DNA from: Pardosa pseudoannulata
Taxonomy: Eukaryota > Arthropoda > Arachnida > Araneae > Lycosidae
Length of the DNA stretch: 64,000 bases
Assembly (NCBI GenBank): GCA_032207245.1
Contig: CM063506.1
Location: 16,578,475-16,642,474 of the forward strand
Reading direction: 5' to 3'
Positions 50,101 to 59,824 of this stretch are shown here, in pieces. The translations under genes and the position numbers were made by a program. How positions within the stretch are numbered: position 1 is the first letter of the stretch; each line of letters opens with the position of its first letter. The notes beneath the pieces were generated by a model, which worked only from the letters and a program-made list of their open reading frames with translations, was not told the DNA's origin and made no database searches.

Positions 50101-52191
50101 TTCACCCTTTACCACTCGGATAGTTGGGTCTGGCATCTGCCTGGAGAACGTCTCCTGCCATAATGCATTATGACAACAGTCACGTTCGACAGAGGTGGAA
50201 TTATGGTCTGGGGGTGTTTCTCCTAGTATGGACTGGAACCCTTCGTCCCCATTCATGGTAAGCTCAACGCCGATGACTACTGCACTATTTTGGATGAAAA
50301 TGTGCTTCCTACGTTGTGGCAGTTTTACGGGTTGGACCCATGTTTCTTTCAGGACGACAATGTCAGTTGTCATGTTTCGAGGTTAACCAAGGCTTGGTAT
50401 GGTGCCAATGGAGTTTATCGAATAGACTGGCCTGTCCAGAACCCACACCTGAACCCTATTGAGAACCTTTGAGGCGAGTTGGATCACCGAATTAAGGGGA
50501 GCACTACCCGTTCAAAATCAGTGAAGGAACTTGTATGTCTACTCCAAGTCGAGTGGAAGACAATACCACTAGATGTAATACAAAGACTTGTGGAAAGTAT
50601 GAACCGGACGGTTCACGCTGTTATTGCCTCTCGTGGAGGCTCTACCAACTATTGATTTTGAATAAAGTTAGTTTTTCTTTTCTATCACAGGTGTCCAAAT
50701 ACTTATTGGTAGACAGTGTATAAGGATGATATCAATGATATACAAAATTCACTAGCTGTTTAAACAACCAGATAAAGTTTAAAATTTAAAAATTGTTTAA
50801 AAATTGCTGTCAATAAAGCAGGTATCACTCTGAGGGATATCAGGGAAGTTATTACTTGATTAGTATAGCCTGATATTTTTTGGGCTCAAAGATCAGTATT
50901 TTATTCTATTGTTTGTAATTTGAAATGCTAGTTCCAGTATTTTTCGAACTGTTGTATAGTGTTAAGGCGATTGGGTACCGGCAATATTTTATCTATCTTC
51001 CTCCCTGTTAATCTTTGAGGAAAATGGTTCTACTTGAGAACGGTTTGTATTTGAAGATTTCTTTAAACAAATTTTGTCATGGGATATATAGAAAGATTCC
51101 CTAGAGTGATGCGTGGCACTTCTAAAATTTGATGTTGATAAAATATCATTTGCGTTCACAGAAAACTGGTTCTAGATTTTTTCCAAATAGTTAAAAATAA
51201 CACATATTTTCCTCGCTTTTTTTTAAACATTTAGTCATGAATTACACTGTTGACTATTCTGCTCTATTACATGGTAAAATTTGCTTTAGAAAATCTTTAA
51301 AGGAAATCCTTCCTGAAGTAGAGCTTTTTTCTCTATAGTTAGCCTAGGTCATCAGATGTGGAACAGTAATGGAATGATCTTGGGATTTGTAAATTATTGT
51401 TTCCAGTTGAGGTGACGGCATAGGACACAGAGGCATTTCACTTTTGCGAAACGTTATCTCGAGATCCAGTTTCATTCCTCTTTAACTTGGCATGGCTAGG
51501 TTTTGAAAACTGAATTACATCATTTTTTTCTCTCTTTCTCTTACAAATATCTTCTAGGATTCAAGGCATAGCAGTGAAAATCATTTCATTCTACTGCACT
51601 TCGTATTCGTTTGCGACCCCTCTCTCAATTTGCCCTGATGTACTGAACTTCGTGATGCTCAAAATTGAATCAGCATTACAGTGGCCATCTAGCCTAACTT
51701 AGCGGTGAAGGAATCTGATATTGCTGGCACCCCATCACATTAAGATGAGTTCTTAGAGAAAAATTGTTTCTAATGATTCATGATGATTATACCAAATCGG
51801 AGTCTATCACACAGCAGTACTCACGTGTTGTCTATGATGATGTGCCAGTGATCCTCTGTAGAGTGCCTTGACGGACGACAGTCTCCTTTGGTTGACGTTG
51901 GTGGACAGCGTCCGGCCGTGGACGCTCCTCCTGCGCACGATGCCTAAGCCGGCCAACAAGAGTCTCGCGTCCCGCCGGTACTGCTTGGTGAGGATGGCGT
52001 AGAGGAAGGGGTTCGCGCACGAGTTGAGGGGATAGAAGGTGACCAATAGGATCTTGGATCGGGTGACATCGATAAGGGGGTGGCCGACCAGTGCCGTCAG
52101 ACCAAAGAAGGCTATAGGCGCCCAACAGAAGAAATCGGTAAACACCAGCATCGCCATCCGTTTGGCGACCGAGAGATCAGAGCGGACGGCC
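46949..52191 (-). CDS. LGR-family glycoprotein-hormone-type GPCR, C-terminal part
   Basis: Three minus-strand exons (52191-51825, 49620-49479, 47139-46949) join in frame into about 232 residues ending in TGA (complement of 46949-46951). The first carries [20 protein letters not shown] then FFGLTALVG (TM6), HPLIDVT, and [20 protein letters not shown] then [10 protein letters not shown] (TM7 with the NP-x2-Y motif and the start of the tail). This block is diagnostic of leucine-rich-repeat GPCRs related to vertebrate FSH/LH/TSH receptors. Insects have LGR1 (GPA2/GPB5 receptor), LGR2/rickets (bursicon receptor) and LGR3; I favour LGR1 or LGR2 but cannot separate them from the TM6-TM7 block alone. 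The protein is a plasma-membrane receptor signalling through G proteins. LRR ectodomain and TM1-TM5 exons are absent from the window, so the gene must extend further upstream. Coding exons are much richer in GC than the introns. Confidence 0.88.
47140..49478. other. LGR intron; weak foldback at 48.0 kb
   Basis: No exon within. At about 48003-48120 an imperfect inverted repeat pairs GAATGAGCTTCATTATTAGT then GCGAGCGAAC with its right-hand inverse GTTTGCTCGCATTCATATTA then ATGTTCACTC; a TTAA lies on the left side only. Confidence 0.45.
49479..49620 (-). CDS. LGR GPCR exon: middle of cytoplasmic tail
   Basis: Minus-strand acceptor TATTTTCCAG ends at 49621 and the consensus donor GTAAGT begins at 49478. 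The 142 nt start in phase 0, matching the preceding exon, and encode [20 protein letters not shown] then [20 protein letters not shown], ending one base into a codon. Of the three frames only this one is free of stops. The peptide is polar and presumably disordered. Confidence 0.82.
49779..50718 (+). mobile_element. Tc1-like transposon, 940 bp, internally decayed
   Basis: Inverted termini CACTGTTTACCAATAAGTAT then TGGACA (left) and TGTCCAAATACTTATTGGTA then GACAGTG (right) are flanked by TA on both sides (49777-49778, 50719-50720). TA duplication and a D,D,E transposase identify the Tc1/mariner superfamily. Complete Tc1 elements are usually 1.3-1.7 kb, so about a third is missing, mainly the N-terminal DNA-binding part of the transposase. 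It sits in the LGR intron, on the strand opposite to the gene. Confidence 0.93.
49810..50655 (+). pseudogene. Tc1 transposase remnant
   Basis: A single reading frame runs the whole length but is broken by in-frame stops at 50032 (TAG), 50161 (TAA), 50224 (TAG) and 50470 (TGA). The final natural stop is at 50653. Recognisable blocks are a helix-turn-helix remainder ([20 protein letters not shown]), [20 protein letters not shown] (the first catalytic Asp is replaced: SEESRF where SDESRF is usual), [20 protein letters not shown] (second Asp), and [10 protein letters not shown] (catalytic Glu) just before the 50470 stop. No frameshift separates the blocks, so decay was mostly by point mutation plus loss of the N-terminus. 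It cannot make an active enzyme. Confidence 0.93.
50721..51824. other. LGR intron between Tc1 and the TM6-TM7 exon
   Basis: No element ends or exon-like frames recognised. Confidence 0.5.
51825..52191 (-). CDS. LGR GPCR exon: TM6, TM7 and proximal tail
   Basis: Read on the minus strand, the acceptor ATCTTCCAG ends at 52192 and the donor GTGAGT begins at 51824. The 367 nt carry one base completing a codon and then 122 codons, ending phase 0 after ...HHHRQH. Residues 12-35 are TM6 and about 47-68 TM7. The basic tail [20 protein letters not shown] then [11 protein letters not shown] holds several Ser/Thr next to Arg, typical of kinase sites in GPCR tails. Reading through the donor adds only VSTAV before a stop. 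Confidence 0.92.
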
Positions 52192-52639
52192 CTGGAAGAT
52201 TATAAAAAACAGTTATAAATACCACTTAGTAAAGGAAAACTTGAAAGTCAAACCATTCCGAGAGTATTAACCCATTGATAGTATTAACCCATTGATACCT
52301 GTCTAATTTTTGCTGAATATATACTGATACAAATCTAAAATGTAAATTCTTATAGAAACATGAGAGTATTAAAAATAAGAAAGTTAAGTTTTAGAGTAAA
52401 TATATATATGCTTGCTATAATTTTGGTTCATACACTTCCTGAAAAAATAACTTCATATACGAAGCTTGAAAACTCATAAAATGTGAATCAGATGACTAAA
52501 ATTAGAAATATCAGCAGGTACTTGAAAATTTTCCATTGATTGTAAGATTGCTCTCTAACTTCAATAAAAAGAACTTAGAAAACAAAAAAATCTACAAAAT
52601 ATTTTTTATTTTTTCTCAAATAAGAACGCTGGACGTTAA

Positions 52640-52869
52640 GACGATATGTTAATTCTATAATTTTAAGTTTACTTCTCAGTAACATTTTGAAACTAATTTA
52701 ATAAACTATTAAGTTTGAAAATAATTTTAATATGCAACATATTCTTTTTTAAAATGAAATTGCACGTATTATTTGTCTTTTCTTGCATTAAAATAAAATT
52801 TCAAAAAGTTGTCTTGCAAAAGTAACAATTTTAGTATAACATTCGACAAGAACTGATAATATTTTAAGG
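52640..52869. repeat. Diverged copy of the 22.9-kb TTAA foldback family
   Basis: The core (TAACATTTTGAAAC, GAAAATAATTTTAATATGCA and TATTTGTCTTTTCTTGCATT then AAAATAAAATTT) aligns with the interior of the element at 22932-23148. TTAA lies at 52636-52639 and 52870-52873 but the terminal inverted repeats are eroded. Confidence 0.55.
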
Positions 52870-52935
52870 TTAATGAAAAATTCACTAGAAAAATCCTATT
52901 TCTCATGTTATCGTAATAAAATTAACTTTATTTAG

Positions 52936-54177
52936 CAGTGGCGTGCGGTCCATATGTGCAGGGTGTGCACTGCACACCCTGGAAAATTATGAGGGACAAT
53001 AATTTTCTGAACCTATGTCTACCTATCTTTATATGGTATATAATAAATATTATTTATAATATATTCAAATATTATGTTAATTTGCATGCTTGTATTCCCG
53101 CAGTGCTTGTGGTACTAGGTGCTGCACCACGTAGCGCGCAAACGGACGTAGGAAGTTCTGATGTGTAAGCACTGCGCACTAAATTGGAAATCACGCTTTA
53201 TATGTATGGGCTACAGGAGAAGAACAGCATACTATAGCAATGAGGCAAGTGAAGCTATTTTTCCTGCACTTGGCATTCAGAATCATCCGAAGGTACGGTT
53301 TATTAAGCGTTGTATTAGAGCGGGGACTTACGTGTTGAAGCGCTTTTGGTTTTTTTAACTGATTAACTGGCCATACGATTTTGCATACTGTTAATGTTTA
53401 AATTTATATATTGTAAGATTTTGTTTCCATGGAAATATAAAAAAAGTATTTCATCAATACAAAATGAAATGTTTTAGTGTAGTAAATTAATTTCGGTAAT
53501 ATATTATTTTTATTGAAATAATTAGCTGAAAAACAATGTTGCTTTGTTTTAAAGATACGAATTTTAACAGAACAGTCCGAATTTTACCATTCATTGTGTT
53601 TTACAGACAGTATATAAGTTATATCTGTAACACCATATCCCTGGTTTTGTTTTTAAAAATTGTCAAGATGTTTTTCGCAGAATATATGATTTCCAAAAGT
53701 TAAAAACGATTAATAAAAATAATTTAATCCCAAGACCGAACAAGAAACAGTTCGTTTCGTAGGGCCAGCGTGTAGTGAAATCCTCTGCACGTGGAATAGG
53801 CGTTCGGTTTGTCGGCACCCATGAGCATCCAGATGAGGCACCGCAGCGGTGGGGGCCATGTGGTGCTACGTTTACGGAACATATAAGTTTATCGGGGAAG
53901 CCCAAAGCGTTGCTTTTTCGATGTCGATATGACACCATACAATAAAAGACATGATTTTCGCTTCAGTGCTAGTAGAATTCTCATAAGTTTAGCTGTTTTA
54001 ATAGTTATAACTCGACTACTCGTAGGTAAATATTTTATTTATTGTAATCTTTAAATTTATATTCATAATAAATAACCCGTTTCAGAATGGAGAACTCAGA
54101 TGTCTCAATAATTAAAGATTTATTGGAAAATCCATGTTCTCTGCACACCCTGCATGAAAACCTACCGCACGCCACTG
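52936..54177. mobile_element. Non-autonomous hAT-like element, 1.24 kb
   Basis: The left end CAGTGGCGTGCGGT and the right end ACCGCACGCCACTG are perfect 14-bp inverted repeats. An inner GCAGGGTGTGC / GCACACCCTGC pair sits about 15 bp further in. An identical 8-bp TTATTTAG flanks both sides (52928-52935, 54178-54185), the hAT signature. Inside are short frames: 53161-53358 (+), 53663-53938 (-), and a frame at 54087 that reads MENSDVSIIKDLLENPCSLH outward through the right terminus. None is a complete transposase. The exact target duplication implies a fairly recent insertion, upstream of the LGR TM6 exon. Confidence 0.93.
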
Positions 54178-54377
54178 TTATTTAGGTATAATATCCTGAA
54201 ACTTAACCCAGAAATAATAAGTATTTAAGAATCAGTGAAGTTAACTGGGGTTGTTCATGTTTGTTGAATAAATGACTCAAATCGTCTAAAAAGGTTGTTT
54301 TGGCTAAAACAGGATAAGATCAAGGAAGATATATGCGGTAAAAAGGACTTCTGGGTGTTGAAAGGTTGTAAATGAGA

Positions 54378-54454
54378 AGAAACCTTGCTACCCAGAGCAC
54401 TAATTGGAGATCTCTTTAAAGGAAAGCTTTGGCCCACCCTGGACTGTCGAGTTA
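54378..54454 (+). pseudogene. LINE 3' tail fragment
   Basis: The frame RNLATQSTNWRSL-stop-RKALAHPGLSS-stop is the very C-terminus of a craniofacial-type LINE endonuclease/RT ('D R..WR.L...A.AHPGL'). The neighbouring WPTLD in another frame resembles WPTLG in the fragment ending at 55397. It precedes that fragment by about 100 bp in the same orientation. Confidence 0.55.
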
Positions 54455-54545
54455 ACTGATGATGAGACTTCCAATTGAAAAATGCTTTTTAGTTTGACTA
54501 AATATGTAGACTTTAATCTATTTCTATATCCTGAGAAAAACAGGA

Positions 54546-54890
54546 TAACGTTCTAGGGTGAACTAAACTCAGTCAAGGTTCAGAACAATTTATCAAAACC
54601 TGTTGTTTTTTCAAATTGTTTGAGACAAGGAGATGAAATTGCATGCTTATTGTTTAATCTTGCTCTCCAGAAAATCATAAAAGAATCTAACATAGACACC
54701 AGAGGAAATATATTTCATAAATCTGTACAAATTTTTGCATTTGCAGATGACATTGTTATTGTAGCAAGGATCAAAGAGACTCTCAATCAAGACTTCCTTT
54801 CTTTAAAAAATGAAACAAAGAAGATGCATCTTTTAATCAACCAGGAAAAGACCAAATACATAACAAATACTAGCTATAATGAACCCAAGG
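54546..54890 (+). pseudogene. LINE reverse transcriptase fragment (FADD motif)
   Basis: The frame reads ELNSVKVQNNLSKPVVFSNC, then LRQGDEIACLLFNLALQKII, then VQIFAFADDIVIVARIKETL and MHLLINQEKTKYI. The 'RQGD...LFN..L' block is RT motif 4-like and FADDI contains the catalytic Asp pair (Y/F-x-D-D). The 5' half of the RT is absent, and the frame is cut at about 54,888 by an inserted hAT terminus. Confidence 0.9.
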
Positions 54891-55010
54891 CCGTAGGCAG
54901 GGGGAGGGATCTGGGGGACTGGTCCCCCCCGAAATTTTGAAAGACTATTTTGTAGATAGACAATGCCCCACGACTGTGTGTGTATGTGCTATCTGCCTAG
55001 TTGTTCATGA
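54888..55010. mobile_element. Truncated hAT terminus (same family as 20.4 kb) inside LINE
   Basis: CAAGGCCGTAGGCAGGGGGA then GGGATCTGGGGGACTGGTCC matches the right terminus of the 20425-21056 element read in reverse (CAAGGCCATAGGCAAGGGGA then AGGATTAGGGGGAGTGGTCC). The match continues through AAAGACTATTTTGTAGA and GTGCTATCTGCCTAGTTGTT. Only this end is present and no matching 8-bp duplication is visible, so the insertion was truncated or later deleted. Confidence 0.7.
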
Positions 55011-55079
55011 ACATGGACAGTTATTTTCTTAGAAAACAAAATTCAACAATTTCTTAGAAAACAAATTCCAAAATTCTAT

Positions 55080-55397
55080 AAGATTTTTAAGAAACCAGAC
55101 ATAATAAAATTCATTTCTATCCAACGTTTGAAATGGGCAGGACACGTGATTAGAATGAATGACGACCGAACCACCAAGACGATCTTCGAGGCCAAACCAT
55201 TGGGAGCTCGTAAAAGGGGAAGACCAAGAATTCGGTGGATTGACTGCCTTGAAATAGACTTAAATGTCCTAAAAATAAAAACTGGAAGAGTCTATCCAAG
55301 AAAAGAGACACCTGTAACTCGATTCTGCGGAAGGCTATGGCCCACTCTGGGCTGGCGCGCCATTGAAGAAAAAGTTCTAGGGCTAAAGGAATTTTGA
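55080..55397 (+). pseudogene. LINE C-terminal fragment (KWAGHV / GRPRIRW)
   Basis: The frame reads KIFKKPDIIKFISIQRLKWA then GHVIRMNDDRTTKTIFEAKP, then GRPRIRWIDCLEIDLNVL and LWPTLGWRAIEEKVLGLKEF, and ends in TGA. This is the conserved post-RT tail of craniofacial-type non-LTR elements ('RLKWAGH..RM', then 'G.RKRGRP..RW.D'). It continues the RT piece at 54,546-54,890 after the hAT insertion, with the region between (thumb, about 90 residues in intact relatives) mostly lost. A short A-rich tail follows near 55,436. Confidence 0.88.
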
Positions 55398-55439
55398 ACT
55401 CAGAAAGCCTTTTGAGAATATTTGTAGCATTATTATTAA

Positions 55440-56055
55440 ATAAAAGGTTTCAGAAGCTAAAGAGTTTCTGCAGCGCCTACACTTACTACTCAAAACATAT
55501 TCCTGCACCATAATTTATTTAATAGGATACTTTTAAGGAACTTCATGAGATGTAATTCAAAATGCAAAATAATACTAATTATCTTAATAAATAATACTTC
55601 AGCAGTTTTGAGAAAGTTAAATTATTTTTAATTTCGGTATAGCTCTGACGATTGTTAGCAATTTATAGTTTATATTAAAAAAATATAAAGGAATGAGAAA
55701 CATAATTAAATCTATGACTATTAATGATATGAATAATCAATGAATTTTACAAACCTGTAGTATAATTAAAAGTCAGTTTTAAGTCTCAAAATATCTTAAT
55801 TGTAACATTATTTTGTGGCATGATCTAGACCAGAGATAAATATACAGACAAAATAAAGATGGAAATTTACTTATTCAGTCTTTTATTGTTTTCTACATCT
55901 CACGTTTCTTGAACTGGTCGTTGGTTTGAATTCGGAATGAGGTTAAAATGTGTTTATTTTGCATTTTCTTAGGGGATAATACTGGCTGTTTATTTAGTAT
56001 TCCAACAGTAAAATAATCCATGTGTAGAATGGATGAATATAAATTACTGCCACGT
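55440..56055. other. Probable LGR intron, nothing identified
   Basis: AT-rich, no exon or element ends seen. Confidence 0.5.
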
Positions 56056-56058
56056 TAA

Positions 56059-56240
56059 CTCTAGAACGTTAAACTTACGTCTCGGAGACATTTTGTAATT
56101 GAAATAATAATCTGTTAAAAATCGAAAATGACTTTAATATCCTATAAATAAATTTTTTAAATGAAATATTATTCATTACTTACATTTCCTTGCCTTAAAA
56201 TAATTTTTTAAAATGTTGCTTTGTAGGGAATACAACAGAA
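56059..56240. repeat. Third copy of the 22.9-kb TTAA foldback family
   Basis: Preceded by TTAA (56055-56058) and beginning CTCTAGAACG where the 22.9-kb copy has CCCTAGAATG. Shared interior: AGACATTTTGTAATTG, AATGACTTTAATAT, ATTCATTACTTACATTTCCT then TGCC, and TTAAAATGTTGCTTTGTAGG. The right terminus could not be located. Confidence 0.55.
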
Positions 56241-56414
56241 CTCAATGTATCATATCCGTTACAAATAAATATCACTATATATCATATACGTATTTGCAAT
56301 TTGTTGTTGTTTCTCATGCCACTTAGACAAACCAAGCACGATGGAGCCTGAAAACTCTCGTATTAAGGTCAAGGTATTAAGCCTATCGTTTTAATGAGCA
56401 CCATTAAGGTGAAA

Positions 56415-56655
56415 GAACGACTTCGCTCAAGTAGGTCCTCGTAATTTTGAAGCAGGGACCAAGCAGAAGACCCACAGACTTGGCCTGCCACCCCCAGAGA
56501 TATTGATTGAGAACTTGGAGGACATTGTGACCACGAACATATAAGTGCCCCAGTCACCTTTAACGAATAAGGCGAATCTTAGGCCGGCTCGGGTTCCGAA
56601 CCCGTATCCTTTCAATTACGAGATCGTTGCTTTTGCTGACTGAGCAACAGCTATA
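56415..56655 (-). mobile_element. tRNA-headed SINE, copy B
   Basis: On the minus strand it starts AGCTGTTGCTCAGTCAGCAA then AAGCAACGATCTCGTAATTG (box A-like) and ACGGGTTCGGAACCCG (box B-like). The body follows with TTCGTTAAAGGTGACTGGGG, GGTGGCAGGCCAAGTC, and TGCTTCAAAATTACGAGGAC then CTACTT. It matches copy A at 37,846-38,100 over about 240 bp. Box B is a strong match to the polymerase III consensus GGTTCGANNCC. Confidence 0.85.
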
Positions 56656-56955
56656 TGAGTCATTGTGGGCTGTATAGGTAAGGTGACTATACGTCCTCCA
56701 AATTCGAGGACTGTCCTCAAATTTAGAACGTTTTTTATTTTGTCCCCAAAAGTGCTTTAACTGCTTGAGGATGCGAAAAGTCTGGAAATTTTACATTTGT
56801 CTTATTTCGCCCTTCTAACTGAACTGCAGTTTAGTTATTAATTTTGGTAAGGATTTCTGGACAACAAACTAGTCATTCGAAGGAATTTGGTTTGGTGAGT
56901 ATTATTGATTGTATTGCTGTTGTTTCCTCCGCATTAGAGCCAAAATATATTTTAA

Positions 56956-57170
56956 TCGCCTGACTGCTACGAAGCGCTATCGAGCTTGTGTTGTGCTGTG
57001 TCAAAAATGCATAGAAGCGGGACAGCACTGTTATATTTTACTAGATTAAGTTTTATTTTTCACTCAATTAATGGGAAAATTATAGTAACATACATCACCA
57101 CGATCGCACTTCCACGCATTTTTGATAGAATATATGAGAAGAGTGATAGTGCTTCGCCGCACTCAAACGG
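56956..57170. mobile_element. TTAA-flanked palindromic MITE, copy 2
   Basis: TTAA at 56952-56955 and 57171-57174 bracket 215 bp homologous to 11941-12171. Shared are TGCTACGAAGCG, AAAATGCATAGAAGCG, ATGGGAAAATTATAGTAACA, ACGATCGCA, TCCACGCAT, ATATATGAGAAGA and CACTCAAACRG. The right end in reverse is CCGTTTGAGTGCGGCGAAGC, close to piggyBac-like CCY starts. Its left end has lost part of the inverted repeat. Confidence 0.85.
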
Positions 57171-57428
57171 TTAAATATAAACGATTTTTATTTTTAATGA
57201 ACTTTACATTTAAGTAACTTTTGTTCATACTTTATTAGTAAAAACATTAAAAATATGAAATTAAAAAAATTATAAGGAATTCAAGTTTGAGAGCGTAATA
57301 ATAATAAGAAACAGGATAAAGATGTTTTCTTTTTACAATCAAAGATAATTGAACCTACCGAGAATTTCAATAAATATTTCTAGTCTCACAATATTGGAAC
57401 AAAAAACTATTCATTTTAAAGTATATTA

Positions 57429-58044
57429 TGACGTCGGTACACCCCATTGCCTTCAGAAAGAGGCTTTGTTAAAGTCCAAGCCAAGGCGACTTTCTATCTG
57501 GGTTTTTGACATTAAACTACAAAGGGTTTTTGCTTCGACCGCGCCTTGAGATGTCCGAGAGGATTGTAAGGTCGGACGCGACACCGAAATGTCAGACTGT
57601 GAGGCGCCAAAGAAGGGACCAATCTGCGACTAGCAGGACGGCGACGTGGGGAGAAAAAGCCAATGGGAAGAGGCGGAAGGTAACGTCAGGCCGCGGGAGT
57701 TTTTCGCCGTAGAGAGTCTCCAGGAGAGGAGAACGATCAGAGGTTCGATTTGTGGCGGTTGGTTTTTTTTGGAGAGGTTTTCTCCAGTTTTGTGTGAGAT
57801 TCAAGGAGACCCAGTTGCACCCCTGTAAATGGTATCTGTCGGCACCTGTCCGTAGATTGTTTTTTTAGGTTCGCCTCGAACCTGGGACTTTTAGGTCAGC
57901 ACCAGTTTACCTGAGTCCTGTGATTTCCATTCGGAACATAACTATACCTTAATCAAGAATAAACGTTGTTATCGTTCTAAGCTGTACGTCGTGTCATAAC
58001 CAATTCGACACCCACACGCTACCCGAGGATCCCGTGACGTTACA
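57429..58044 (+). mobile_element. Candidate solo LTR, 616 bp
   Basis: The block begins TGACGTCGGTACACC and ends CCCGTGACGTTACA (TG...CA ends). The same 6 bp ATATTA lies immediately on both sides (57423-57428 and 58045-58050). It is far richer in GC than its surroundings. It has an AATAAA near the 3' end (57959), as an LTR R region would. No partner LTR, primer-binding site or gag/pol frame is present in the window, so a solo LTR left by recombination is the simplest reading. The family is unknown. Short frames in it (57506-57712 +, 57592-57804 -) are not genes. Confidence 0.65.
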
Positions 58045-58689
58045 ATATTAAATCAGTGAAGTATAGATACTGGTGTTAATGTGTTATATCCCCGAATAAG
58101 TCCCTAAACTATTTTCAATTCTACCCAATTTTTTCTTGGAACAGTATACACGCGACGTTCATTTGTCCTCAAATTATTGTTTAGAAATAGGGTCGCCTTA
58201 TGTATGGGAGTAACAGCATTTAATAAAAACAGAATAGTTTTCTAGGGTGTAAGAATATATTTCCCTTTTCCTTCTTTGAGGGGATATAATCCCTTTCGAG
58301 TTGAAACGTCTTCATTAAAACAGCATATTTTTGATTCAATATAAATAAAAATGTTCTGCTTTCTTTAGAATAAAATGTTTTCTAGATCATTAATGAATTT
58401 CTAACTTTATAAAAATTTATTTAGTTTTGTTATAAGAAGTAATACATTAAAAAAGTCATAAAATATGCATACAAAGTCAGAAAGGTAAAATCCAATTATC
58501 TGCAAAATAACTTTGAGAAATTTATCCATTACAAGATAATTTTTTTTATTATGAAATAAAAGATATCTTTTCCTTCTGTAAACCTCTATTATATTAACAC
58601 GAGCAAAATTTTTTATTTTGTAGTGTAATAAAGGGTAATATCTTTAAAATTTCCAATTTACTTACAGATTTTAGATATTTTTAAAATTA

Positions 58690-58800
58690 TAAAATCTGAG
58701 ATAACTTTAAAGTTTTAGGTTTGAAGTATAAAACAGTTACTTTACTTCAATATGGCATAAAATTCTTTTCGATAAAGTTTTACATATGTTTTAAATAATG
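58690..58800 (+). repeat. Dispersed AT-rich repeat family, copy 2 (partial)
   Basis: Contains TGAGATAACTTTAAAGTTTT then AGGTTTGAAGTATAAAACAG and CTTCAATATGGCATAAAATT, matching the first half of the 45,715 copy. Confidence 0.6.
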
Positions 58801-59395
58801 CTAGCTATATGCGATGCCATCCTGTATTCATAGGATACTACAAAGGACGAAAAAACTATGAATATTTATAATATAGTTATAAAGAAATGAAGCATACGGG
58901 ATATATTTACAATACACGATAACTTTCAAAATTACATATTATTTTGCCTTTATATTAAACTGAACAATTTATCTTACTGCTTTCTTCTGTAATATATCAC
59001 CTGGTCGCTGCAATTGTTGCCAGTCAGATAGGACACTATGATGGTGAATGATTAATGGTTAATTGCGATTTTAGACATTTTGTTTAAAAATCTTGAAAAA
59101 TACTCGAGAAATTGTCTTGAAATCTTAGGCTTGCGAAGAACAGGGTAGTACGCCATATATATTTCCTCGAAGATGTTTTCTGAAAACCTTATAAGGAGCC
59201 GTCTAAACATTGAAGTAAAACGAATTTATTTTGACAAACGCTGTAAAGAGGAATATCTGGAGAGAATTGGAAACTTAGCACATGATTAAGAGGCTTAATT
59301 CTATAACTTGTCTTCATTTATATGAAGATAACATGCATACTCGTGGAGAAATTGAGTTTTTATCCAAACAATCATAAATTCACCAAATATAATTC
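58800..59395. other. Unassigned AT-rich sequence
   Basis: Nothing identified. Confidence 0.45.
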
Positions 59396-59399
59396 ACCA

Positions 59400-59640
59400 A
59401 ATTTGAAAATGTCAAATACATTTAAAGTTTTGGGTTATAGAATAAAGCAGATTTTTTTTACTTCCATTTGATATAAGAATTTAGTTTGTAACGTACACAT
59501 TTCAAAAAATATCTTGCGGGTAAGTGATTTTAATTTTTTTTTCATTTGTGGTCTATTTTCTAAATTAAATTTTAAAAATACTACTTGAAAAGACAAAAAT
59601 TAATAATTTTTTAAAGCTACAAATTTAGTTAAGAACTTTT
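59400..59640 (+). repeat. Dispersed AT-rich repeat family, copy 3
   Basis: TACATTTAAAGTTTTGGGTT, TTGATATAAGAATTTAGTTT then GTAACGTACACATTTCAAAA, ATCTTGCGGGTAAGTGATTT then TAA, and ATACTACTTGAAAAGACAAA in the family order. Confidence 0.75.
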
Positions 59641-59824
59641 AATATTCATTCTAACATGAAGATAAATGTTTTATGATTAAATGGAAAAAGGGTTTTATAA
59701 AATTTTATGTGTCGAAAGGAACAATGTTTCTTTAAAATCAAAGTGTATTGCTGCTTACATATTCTATCTATAAAAAAATTTATAATCTTTAAAAATTAAA
59801 AATTAAAAAAATTTTAGTTTACAA

